Source: Ichthyophonus hoferi
Lineage: Eukaryota; Opisthokonta; Ichthyosporea; Ichthyophonida; Ichthyophonidae
Assembly: GCA_002751075.1 (NCBI GenBank)
Contig: NAOQ01000081.1
Coordinates: 34,911-98,910, forward strand
DNA length: 64,000 nucleotides
Reading direction: 5' to 3'
How positions within the stretch are numbered: the stretch's first letter is position 1; every line of letters starts with the position of its first letter. A program made the translations under genes and the position numbers. The notes beneath the pieces were generated by a model. It searched no databases. It was not told the DNA's origin and saw only the letters and a program-made list of their open reading frames with translations. This document shows, piece by piece, positions 13,101-24,132 of the stretch.

Positions 13101-14263
13101 GAGTAAATGTTAAAATATAGTTACCTATACAATATAGTTAAAGTAACTAGCTATCTAGTTGTAATTATCTAATTAATTAATACTGAGTTCTGAAGTATTA
13201 TATATATAAAGTGCTATATTTGGAAAGTACAACAAGGTTCTGTCTGAGACAGATTGGAGACTCTTGATTCTGTAGTGATACTGAATAAAGGCCATAGAAG
13301 TTTTATTTAAAGTTCTTTGCTTGCAATAGTTGGCTTCCACCCTGCACGTGGGCGAGATAACTACTGCACACACTGAACTTGACAATAAATGCATTTAAAA
13401 ATATATGCCATATGTCCCCTAACACTCACCTGCCAGGTAACCTGTAAAATCTCCTCCTCCATAGTAATATCCTGTATTTCTTTGTCTTTTTGGCGCTGTG
13501 TGATTTACAAGTTACAATTAAGAATAATAACAAAAAGCAAGACATATATCGTAAGGTATACAGCGGTTTAAGAGATATATAGAGAAAGGATAGAGCGGGG
13601 ATTTTGTTTTTATGAAGGATCGATGATAACTATATGGCGGATTACTATTGCTCTTGGAGCAAGAGGATGTGCAAACACATACGTATACTGGCTAAAGCTA
13701 CATAACATATGTTACTGAGAAAAGAAAGTTATAGTAAAACATACTGTTGTCGTTGCAGTAGCAACAGCCGACCTTCCTCTAATTGCCATGACACTAGGCG
13801 AGATTACACTAATCCTTCCTCGCAACCTTCCTGTATTTACGGAAGTAGGGACGGAGGTAATGTTTCTAGAGTGTAGGCATTGTATTGGGACTATGCGGGA
13901 TGAAGCCTTTATTACGGGCCCACTAACCTGTATAGATCGACATAGTTTAAATTAATATCTAGTAGTTAGTGCTAGTAAGTATCATCATTATTTAGCAATA
14001 TATATTTTCTTTTGAAGAAACGAGGATAGGTAGAAAAGGGAAAAGGAAGAAGAGAGTAATTATAGAATACTCTATCAAACTCTAGTCTATTGTGTATGCT
14101 TGCAAACACCTTCCTAACAACCCCTCTGGAATAAGCACCACCGTTATCAACCTTTTCTGAATTTTGTGTATGCATATCTTATTTATAATAAATAAAGCAA
14201 CACGGAACTAACCTGAGTGGGAACAAGAAGTAGCCGTTGTAAATTCCGTACTGACATAACCAT
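6748..14263 (-). CDS. gamma-butyrobetaine / trimethyllysine dioxygenase-family enzyme
   Basis: Fe(II)/2-oxoglutarate hydroxylase of the carnitine-pathway family. Exons 5'-3': 14213-14263, 13745-13927, 13430-13495, 11411-11497, 10802-10896, 10524-10584, 10147-10251, 9908-10010, 9237-9487, 8559-8705, 7860-7970, 7150-7273, 6748-6773. All phases fit, giving about 469 residues. The first two exons (about 78 residues) are Arg/Ser/Thr-rich and nearly free of acidic residues, like a mitochondrial presequence. Next comes the N-terminal zinc domain with WLRDNCNCQYCCHP. The catalytic barrel has RNTFYGLTWEV, the metal motif H-x-D in PLHQDLQYFECPPAVQLLHC, YSPPWEAPLDLP, the distal His in LNNNRVFHAR, and the 2-oxoglutarate Arg in ERLLKGCYVDRDD. 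All ligands are present, so it should be active. The LHQDLQYFE and YSPPW wording is nearer to bacterial/fungal gamma-butyrobetaine hydroxylases, while the leader fits mitochondrial trimethyllysine dioxygenase. The substrate is not decided. Confidence 0.9.
8755..9072. repeat. TGGTA/TGATA pentanucleotide satellite
   Basis: About 320 bp of TATGG/TGGTA units with scattered TGATA and TAATA variants lie in the dioxygenase intron between exons 8559-8705 and 9237-9487. Long minus-strand frames rich in His, Tyr, Ile and Pro across it are artefacts of the five-base unit. Confidence 0.9.
11994..12024. repeat. (AAAAC)n microsatellite
   Basis: Six consecutive AAAAC units lie in the long dioxygenase intron (11498-13429). 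The rest of that intron is A/T-rich DNA without coding signs, apart from dispersed-repeat copy A at 13182-13378. Confidence 0.85.
13182..13378 (+). repeat. dispersed repeat, copy A
   Basis: About 195 bp shared with 29943-30141 (same strand) and 61640-61800 (opposite strand). The best-kept core is CTGTAGTGATACTGAATAAA. A second block, TTGCTTGCAATAGTTGGCT, leads to an end like ATAACTACTGCACA. It lies in a dioxygenase intron. The AATAAA in the core and the CA end would suit a solo long terminal repeat, but terminal TG, target-site duplication and internal region were not found. A short nonautonomous element is equally possible. The copies have diverged by many substitutions, so they are old. Confidence 0.75.
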
Positions 14264-15560
14264 TTTTTGTTTGTTCACTGAGTACCCTCCCAAAAGTGTA
14301 TATGAATGATGTCAACAAAGGCAAAACCAGTTACATTCATAAAAAAGAAAAAGAAACAATTGATCGCGTCGCTTTAAGAAGATAAAAGGTGTGAATAAAG
14401 TACATCTGTCTATGTGCTACTTAAGATTTCTAATCTAATGTTACCCAAGCTTTAATATAATAATAACAAAAGCGATCAACTGCGGCATTAAAAACGTACA
14501 GGCGTGTAGTCAATGCAACTGAGCCCTGATCGTAAGCCTGGCGATAATTTGTTTTGCAAAAAATTTACTAAACAATTTATAATTGGTTATAATGATGTAT
14601 TAATGTGCAACAGACAAATATGACTCCTCCTAATGAATATAAATCACTATAAAAGATGGCCCATTATCTTGACAGGCCATCGGCCTGTTAATTGGACCTG
14701 GTACATTTTATCCAAGTTTTATATGTTTACTTTGTCTGTCTCAGATCTATGCGGTGATACATAACGGTTTATAATATTATAACTTCTTCCTTTTAATGTA
14801 ATAAAACTGTAAACCACAAATAGTGTATTTATTTTTTATTTATTAATTATGTCTCCTCCATTATTTGCCTAGTTTATTTATATATTTGACCCATGCTCAC
14901 TTTTGAAAACCAGCAACAACAGTGTGTGTGGCTGGTAATAACTCTAACGTTATGTGATCTTTGATTGATATAGGGTTGCATTTGATTGGTAATTCATTTA
15001 CAATTTGTTTTAATTGGCTATTGTTCACACAACTGCTATTCACTACACTGCGATTCGTTGCATCAATGAGCGTATAAGATTGCTTTTTATGGATTGATGT
15101 AGTTTAGCATTAATTTATTTATAGATCAGCGAGCGGTTACTACATATCGTTACGTTATGATAGGTTGAATACTCATATTAGTACTGTTGGGGGCATCGCG
15201 GGGAGACCCTCGGAATATAATAAGTTATTCATTTTATACAATGATTCTACTATGCAATGCACTTCTTATATTTTTTATGCATTATGCCCTTTTTAATGTC
15301 TACTTATGAATGACTATGTACGGGCTACGCAGAGCGTACGTAACAATCATTCGTTGTGATCTGGGCAAGAATTAGGATTGGATCAAAAAAAATTATGTGA
15401 GAGTTGTAAATATAAATATAAATTAATTTTTTCCCATAAAAAAATGCTGAATCTAGGTTGTATGGTTGGTTTGTGAGTCGGGTTTGCATTCATCACAAAA
15501 TAACCAATCGATACCATATTTATAAATCATAGGAAGCCAAGACCTCGATTAAACATACGC

Positions 15561-15650
15561 CATTTCAGATTGCATTTTTTGGTTTTGAGGTACAGATAAG
15601 ATAACTCATTGAGCATCCTGCCTAAGACAAGTTCTGCTGACTTGCTTAAT
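15561..15650 (+). repeat. paired diverged repeat, copy 1
   Basis: It shares GAGGTACAGATAAGATAAC plus the flanking CATTTCA-n-TGGCAT-TTTT and a downstream CTGACTT-TGCTT with 16361-16450 in the same orientation, 800 bp apart. No coding potential is seen. It could be two insertions of one unknown element or an old segmental duplication. Confidence 0.65.
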
Positions 15651-16360
15651 AATAAAAATGTATCTTTGCATATCTCTACTCCGTGTATGCAAAGAGAAAC
15701 GTTAAAACGCCCCTTAATTCCGGTATTCTCTCTCCTTCTCAACGAATATAGGTCATAGGAACGCCCCTGCCTCTACATATTATCTAAGTCAACAATCCAT
15801 AAATACCGAAAACACTTCACCCCAACCTTACATCCATCTACTGACCTCTACGTGTGGAGACACATTTCCATTATACCTACACACTGTCTTCAAATCTGCA
15901 TTTGAACTATTAACATTTTCAGCATCAAAGTGACGTCAAGGTTGTGTGTAAAACAACTGGGCAACACCCATATATCACCTCCGTCGTCAATCGCCAGATG
16001 CTGGGAGGAATATTTAACATACAGTTTGGTGAGCTGTCTTCCGTTTTTTTTTACCTTGTCTTCAGGAATGATCTAATTTCTTTAGTGAGCCACAAACCTA
16101 TAGCTAAGGAATCACCATGCCACCCTTTAACTTTAACTCTAATAGATTGTACTGCCTACCTACGTAATAATAATTGCTAATAATATTAAATAATTATAAC
16201 TATATAAAGAAATACCCAAATTAATTAAATATTCCCGTCCTAACATTAACCCATGACCTGGGTGGACTATTTCATATAACAATATAAAAAAGAATATGAA
16301 AAGAACCTTGAGCTTTCAAAATTAAACCAGCCAATGATAGAGGTCCTGTAACATAGTAAA

Positions 16361-16450
16361 GCATTTCAAATGGCATGTTTTGAGGTACAGATAAGATAAC
16401 CCATTGATTAGCTATTTTTTTCTTCTATATTTCCTGACTTTTGCTTTAAC
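16361..16450 (+). repeat. paired diverged repeat, copy 2
   Basis: Second copy of the repeat at 15561-15650. The 19-base core GAGGTACAGATAAGATAAC is identical in both, while the flanks have drifted. Confidence 0.65.
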
Positions 16451-18764
16451 GCAGATAATATATAATGTGGCAGTATCCATTGATGTGAATAAAGAATCAT
16501 ATTGGCCAATATAATTTACAGAAGATAAATGAAGCCCACTAGAACTATTTGATCTTATTCTGATAAAAGTATTGTGTCCTCATTTGGTTAGCTTTTCCAA
16601 AAACCAATTAGCTCAATAGTGCAAATAATCACACATTGTATTGACAAATCATCTAATAAGAATTTAGAACGCTATTCAATTAATTAATATTAGACCAATA
16701 ATCGTATGGCCTGCTTATGATTGATGAATAAGAATTTATATTTCCTCCAATCCATGCATAGCCATTCGACTATAAACAGATCTGGTACATAACTAACAAG
16801 TTTTTACCAATAACGTCATTGGCATCTTAATCATTATTTCAAAGAACACAGGTATGAGGCATAATTACATAGTCAGATCCGTAAGAGTAGGGCCAAGAAT
16901 TTTGTTATGCGATCAGTTCTTATTTTCTTTTTCTTTTCCTTTTCCTTTTTCTTTTTACAAAATAAGATTGCTAGTCAAAAATACCAAAAAAAGAGAGCGG
17001 GCGTCATTGACATCAAAACTAATTGCTTTGATTAGTTTTGACTCTGCATTAGTCACTATGAATCATGAAAATCCCCGGTCAATTGCTAAAACTGTGTTTA
17101 GTTACCGATAAATCATCAAGTAGCTACTATTTTACCCTTCGCATGAAAAAAGGCAAGTAAAAATTTATTCTCAAAACAGTCAAAGGCATAAAAAAATGCA
17201 ATCTCAATAATCCCCTACCCTTATAGACAACTAATGTTATACGGGTAGGTACTTTTTGTATGGGTTAATTGCAACTTACACCTCAAGTATACGCCATTGA
17301 ACAAAGCTTAACCTAACTGCGTACATAACGATAGAAAAATAACTATAATGTAAATTAATCAATTACTTGAGAGTAGGCTCTTGGTTGACACCACCACAAA
17401 TATAAAACACCCTGGCGTATGGTTGATGGGAAGAGGGCGGCACCCACTACTAGCAGCTAGAACTGTGATCCAAATGTTGAACAGAAAGTAAAAGCACCAG
17501 GATGCTAATTGTACACAGCTTGTTCATTAATAATAAAAAAATAATATCTAATTGTAGTGTGCCATAGTGGTGCCAAATAGCAAAATTGCTATAAATAGGG
17601 ATTACTTTATTGAATATGTACCACATAAAACCATTATTACTGTTTTCAATATACGTGTAAATAAGTGGCTAGGACTAGTGACTAAAAAACCATGAAAACG
17701 CTAACTAAATTCCGTAAATTTAATAAGTGTTCTTAATGACTATTGAAATGGAGATCACTAATCATGAGTGACTACAAAATTATCATATTCTTAGTAGAGT
17801 AGTCCCTGAGGGAATAAGGGACTAAGTGTCCTACAGATTTACGACGCTACCGGAGTTGTCTCGTTGGTATTGATTAATTTGCTAATGTAAATCATATATC
17901 ATAACATAAAATAACTGTCATCTATAACAAAGTAGTGCAAAGTTTTATAAAGGAAAAATACATATTGGTTCTGATCATATTTATATTTATTAACAGCATT
18001 CTTCGAAACTGCATTTTTTTATAAAAAAGATTTTAAAACTACAAACTTTAAAATGAAGATATAGGAAGACTATAGTTAATATATTTTTCTGTTATTCAAA
18101 ACATTCACAAATTTAAATTGAAATTTGATTATTACCTGTGTAGAGAGTGTTAAAAGCGCACAACTTAAGACTTAAAATACTCATTTGAATGCGAAGCTTT
18201 TAATTAATCTTTCTTATTTATATATGAGAATTAAAACAATGTTTCACATGGCTTATGTCATAATCATCCTAATGCCATGCAGGTCGACCGATCAGCGCTA
18301 CGTGATACCTAAGCAATAAAAGGGGTCAAAATTGTCAATAAAAATGTATACTTGTAGACTTAGAAGATTGTGAAAACAGGGAATTTAACCAAAAATGAAA
18401 TTCTAATATGGTATTGTTTAAAATCATTATAAATTTTATGCAAGCCTTATTTTTATTTAGATGCATAGCGTAAAGGTTGCTAGCATGCCGTAACCTGATT
18501 CTTAAAATCTTACCAATCTATTTTAAAAGCCCGGATTTTTTAAAAGTCATTCTCTTACAATTATTGGCTGTCCCTATTAATTTATAGAGTTCATTGGGTA
18601 CAAATATTTTATTGCATGCTTTTTCTAATGGGGTCGCCATGCTGCTCAAAGTTGTATTCGGTTAAAAGCTTGGCTTTAGCTTAGGAATAGGAATAAAGAG
18701 TAGGAGATAGGGAAGGTGGTCAAGGTGGTGAAAGTAGTCAATAGTTTTTTTACACACAAAGAGA

Positions 18765-21700
18765 ATGAGTAACGTAAGACCTTGCAAATTTGACTGGGAG
18801 TGCACACGCCCAGACTGCTATTTCTGGCATCCTAATGTGAGTGAGCTTAACTTAAGCTAAACACACACATACCCATGCATGCTTGCAGTTTATTTGTGCT
18901 TTTGTCTTTTGTTATATTTCTAAATTAACGTATGACCTTATATATATATATTCTAACATGTCTATTGTGTTTATGTATTAAATTGCTCATATCTGTCTCT
19001 TTTTTTTTTTTTTTACGTGACGCTGGCGATAGTTAGTTCAAATACCATATCATACCACTCTTTTACCTTGCATGTTTCTTTTTATTTTCTTACTTATGTG
19101 CATAGTGAACGCAAGGGCACGGAATGCACAAATGTTTTGTTCTTTTATAAGCATTAATTTGTCAAGTTGTCCATTAAAAACAATTTTTTGTTTAATCAAC
19201 ATATAGTTGCCGAGGAAAGAATGGGCGAAACTGAAAGAGAAGTCATTCGCACATGCACAAGCACGGAAGATTAATATGGTGGTGTTTGTTTCATTTTATA
19301 GGGCCGTCAAATAGACTTCGCCCCACCCGGTCAGAAAGGTGGCAATGGTGCTTTCGATGGAAGCGAGGAAATTCATTATGATGCCACTCAGTGGTATCCT
19401 CAGGCCAGTAACTGCGAGGTATACTTTTTTTTTCTATCATTTTTTTTATAGGTATTGGATAGCCTCTAGGGTTTCCAACCATGCGTAGTTTTTGAAGATT
19501 TGTATGCACTTTGCTTCATTCGTGTACAGAAAGAACACAAATACGCAACTACCTCTCTAAAGTCCTTCCTTACATCTATGCACACATGTTTTGAAAAGCA
19601 CATATCTCTACTTTATAGTATACCTCGCCTTACTGTTCTTGGATAGACTGTCCCAAGGCTACCATAGAGTCAACATGATATCTTAGCATATCAGCTTGCA
19701 TTAAGCATGTTCTATCCATTATATTTGTGTTCCCTTTACGTAGGTGCTCATTATATGGTGTATACAGTGTATAGAATATATATAGTGCATAAATATATAT
19801 TCTACGCCTATATTTGCATAGGACAAAAAAACACATCTCCGCCATTTACATTATTTATTAGTTTTCATTTATTCTACTTGAAAGTTGTTACTATTTCGCA
19901 TTAGCTTTAACATGTTTCTTACCAACACAACACCATTCTCATCTCCTATCTATTTTTTTCATCCCCTGTTGATTGTCTCTTCACTTCCTCGGCTTTCATT
20001 TTTCTTTACCCCTTTTATATGATTTTCTGCGTTCCACACTGTAATTTTTTATATCTTTCACTCCAATTTTTCTCGTAATATTACTTCTTTCCCTGTTTTC
20101 TTTAACATTTATCCATTATTCTTTTCATTTCCCTTTCTTGGTGTTCCCTCTTTTTCTTTTTTACTATTCCCTTCCCTGTCCATACATATCATACATACTA
20201 CTGCATAGATCTGTAATTACTTCTATTTAACCCTACCACTTTTCATTTCTCGTGTTTTCTCTTGCTCGACTGTTATAATTATATTTCATCTCAACTTCTA
20301 TGTTATCTCTCTCCCACCTTTTCCTCTTTATTCATGGATTTGTATAATTTCACCTTTCTTTTCTGTCTGTGCTTTATCTCTTATTTTTTCCTATTTTATT
20401 TTATCCCACCCCTCTCTTAGACTGCTGCCACAAGACATACTCTTTTAAGTATGTCTACAAATATTTACAGTACTTTACGCCAAATAAATATACAAACATA
20501 CGCTAATACATATCTATATACATGTGCAGTGTTGCCATGGTTACATGTATTCCTGTGGTGGGCCCAAATGCATGACGTCAGCTGGCCCAAGCCAATGTGT
20601 GAGCTGTATTTCTGTCCCTCAACACGCCATGGCCCCCCACAACCCTGAGCACCACCCCGACACCTGGTTTCCTCAGAGCAGGTATATTTCAAACTCCCTC
20701 TCTTCCACTCCTTCTCCTCTTGTAGGTATAAGCGTCATACAAAAGGTTGCCTCTATTTGTATATGGACACTAATGATAATAATCCTACTGACAATAACAA
20801 TAAGGATAAGAACAGGAATCGCAATAACAATAATAACAATAACAATAAAAACAGTAATAATGAAAATAATAAAAATAATGGCAATATGCGGAGAAAGATG
20901 AGCTTACGACAGTCCTTTTTCTCTCTGCTCCTCTTTTTATTTGGATTCTTGTCTAACTTACTATGCCCTATATATATTTTCCCCCCCCCATTTGAGCCTT
21001 TTTCTCGAACAGAATATTGACAAAAGTTTTTTGTTATGCAAATGCAATATTTATTAGTGAGAACTAAATTGGCGTTCCTTTAATGTAGCATATTCACCTC
21101 TGTCTCTACTCTACTGTATCATGTTTTTATTATTTTGATTATTTCAACCATAATAATCCAGAAGATAGCAGTCTTGTTTCTTCTGTTCTTATGTTGCTTT
21201 TATTCTCCATGGGATGCCCTCCTATTCTTACTTTGCTACAGCGCAACACTTACCTTATAATATAAAGAAAGACAATTTAGAAATAGCAGTTGCTCTTTAT
21301 CCTTATGTACCTATCTATGACTATATTTCACACATGGATTAATTCACGCTATATTTCTGGCCATGCATAACTCAATATATATTAACATATGTATAATAGG
21401 TTTACCATTTAACAACCAAATAAATCCTAAAGGTTGCTATTATTCTAGCATACGTATCGAGTGTGGAATATATATTTAGACAGTATACATAATATTTATC
21501 ATACAACACCTACATCCATACATAACGTACATGCACATATATGTATACTTACACAATATTAATGCATCAATGCAATCTCATATCACCTCTATGGTTAAAG
21601 GAACACAATCTAATGTGGCGCACATACAAAAACACAACCCCGCTTTTTAATCTCTATCCTAACCCAAAACAACACATACAGGAACTGTAACTGCTGCAAA

Positions 21701-21853
21701 GGATATGTTTACAACTGTGGTAACGCTACATGCGCTGCCTTAGGAACTGGTGAATGTGGATGCAAATACGAGCAGCAGTTTGAAGCTGATAGCGCAGCCT
21801 TGGCCAGTGCCAATGAAGGCAATGCCAATACTCCCCCCACTAGCTCCTTTTAA
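18765..21853 (+). CDS. CCCH zinc finger plus two Cys7 repeats, unfamiliar protein
   Basis: Four exons, 18765-18836, 19302-19418, 20530-20681 and 21682-21853, join in phase (0, 0, 2) to give 170 residues. Exon 1 is almost entirely one CCCH finger, CKFDWECTRPDCYFWHP (C-x5-C-x4-C-x3-H), with the spacing of Nab2/ZC3H14 fingers, which bind polyadenosine RNA. A Gly-rich linker (DFAPPGQKGGNGAFDG) follows. Then come two copies of a module starting W-[YF]-P-Q: repeat 1 is C-x-CC-x6-C-x4-C-x8-C-x2-C with CCHGYMYSCG, and repeat 2 is C-x-CC-x6-C-x4-C-x7-C-x-C with CCKGYVYNCG. The tail is Ala/Asn/Thr-rich. Seven regularly spaced Cys suggest a second metal-binding fold. I do not recognise the repeat as a named domain. 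No signal peptide is seen, so it is probably cytosolic or nuclear. RNA binding is inferred from the finger only. Confidence 0.85.
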
Positions 21854-24132
21854 TGGCCAGAGGGTGATGGGGATAACTTGTATGAATGAATTTTCACAAT
21901 ACTTGTGCTGTGTACATACTTATGTCTAATTTAAAAATTTACAAGGGCTTGAAAAGGGGGGTTATGTTTTGCATCTTTGATTGGTTGGATTGGTTGTTTC
22001 AGTTGTTTTAATTGGTTTGTTTGTGATGTTTTTTCTTTCTTTTTTTTTGCCTGTATTTTAAGTATAAATCTGTTGATCCAATTCTTTGTAGAATTATAAT
22101 GGAGCTTCTTTATAGGCTAATATTAAATAGGATAAGATAATATATATATAGGTATTTATCACTATACTATTTTGGCACATATCTACCAAATCATCGCTAA
22201 ACCACTACTGGGTTTTGATTATCATATATTATATTGTTTATAGGAAAAAAATGTGTATTTTTGCATTAGCATGCCAGTAGTTCCATCCGTTCATTTCATA
22301 AATTAGCATAATTTGTTGAAGAGAAACGAAGTATATACTCTAGGTTACCTACCTACCTGTGATCTCAGGATTTAGTGTGTACGTATAGTATGGCAATAGG
22401 AGAATTGCAATGATCATAAGTTAAAAGCTATTTGTTAATTTTAATTTTTATCCGTACTATTTCTCAATATCTATTGGGCAATTATTTAATATACATCAGC
22501 CAAATATTTAAATATAAACTCGAGGGAAAATACAAATATGTTAAACCTGAGATGATAGGGTGGGAGAGACTATTGACTATTGGTGTATGTTAACGCACTA
22601 ATCATGGTCTTATTTTTGTTTTTAATCCGTTTATAGCTCTTATGAATAGAATGGTTCAGATAGAGAAGAAAATACCATGGATGTACATAATATATATAGG
22701 TTATATATTGTTTGCTATATAATAACCTCATTATCATACGCAGTAACTGACTAAAGAAACACGTATAAAATTAAATTGTGGCTAATTAAAGCAATGTATT
22801 ATAATTACAATTCTCCTAGCCCTATGTTTAATGATAATTAGGATAACACAATACACTAATAGGGAATGCCAGCGGAGATATAGGATAGGAATGGGCTAAT
22901 AAGTTGGCTAAGGACATGCGCAAATGTAAAGGATTTGTACAATTTAATGATAAAGACCAAGGTAGTAGCAATACTGACTAAATGTACGTCATGTATGTAA
23001 ATAATTCACTAAACGTTATGCCACGTTCGGTTCATTATAGTGGTGCTATCTATATAAGCCATTATGCACTATTTTTACATGCAATGTACACAAAACACCC
23101 ATCATATACTCCCTGCAATCATTATATTGCACTCAATAATTATCCAGAAATAGTACTAATTCAAATCAAATATTTTTTTGCATTATCAATGCAATAGTTC
23201 ATAAAACTCGTGCATTTATTATTGAAAGCAGAGATAACTTTCTTTGCCTAGGTATATATTTATCTAGCATAGTACCTCTATAGTATCATTTCACAAATTG
23301 TGTTCTCCAACATTAGGCTTTTATTTGTCTCCTGTAAACATACTATACTATTACTCATCATTATTGAGTGGGTAAGGCTTTAGGTGTCGGATCAGGAGTG
23401 GAAATTACATGGGGCACAAAGCTACAGACTAACGCGCCACTTAAGCTTATAGCTACGTTATTTTGTTTTATATGGTTTATTATTTCAATCAAATAAAATG
23501 CATCATACATGTATATTATCATACTATATATTATGTATGTATTACAACCAATGGTATACAGTAGAAAATACTAGAGAGGATGATACAAAAGATATGAATA
23601 AGTCTACATGCGAATAAGATAAAGAAGAGAAGGAAAATGACATTGTATTTAACTGATGACGGATAAAGTAAGTAGCCAATACCTTATCATTGATGCATGC
23701 AACTTCGCATTTAGATCGAGTTCAATCATACTCAACTCCAAGGAAAACAATACGTATAGTGAGGGGGGAAAGGGTAGGAGCTGGGCGACACATGCATTCC
23801 TCTCACCTGCATAGTTCATCTAAAAACGTGTTCTTTAAACTTTTAAACCAGCCCGTCAGGAGAGCTGTTCATATTATTAAAACCGAAAGGTTCGATTATA
23901 CTTGATCTACAGATTATAGATTATTCATAGGTAGCATTAGCATTATAGGGGATAAAATGGTCAAAAATGGAACTTTGGCATTGTCCGTAAAGGTATAAGT
24001 ATACCTCATGGCGGCTACCAATGATTCACTAAGATATGGCGTATATATACACGCACTAATTAACTAATTATATTTTAAAAAAATGTGGGGACCAGGGGAA
24101 TAAGAGAAGAACCAATTAAAATCCAATTAAAA
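21854..24132. other. convergent intergenic region
   Basis: 2.3 kb lie between the 3' ends of the CCCH/Cys-repeat gene and the E2F gene. T-rich sequence follows the stop at 21851-21853 (TTTTTTCTTTCTTTTTTTTT near 22030). The rest is A/T-rich without exon-like segments. Confidence 0.55.

Larger units (their letters stand above)
14264..18764. other. divergent intergenic region without a recognisable gene
   Basis: 4.5 kb separate the starts of the dioxygenase (minus) and the CCCH/Cys-repeat gene (plus). I find no exon with family similarity on either strand. It holds a pair of diverged repeats (15561-15650 and 16361-16450), a C/T tract near 16925-16955 and several ATTGG/CCAAT pentamers. The promoters of both flanking genes must lie at its ends. 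Confidence 0.55.
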
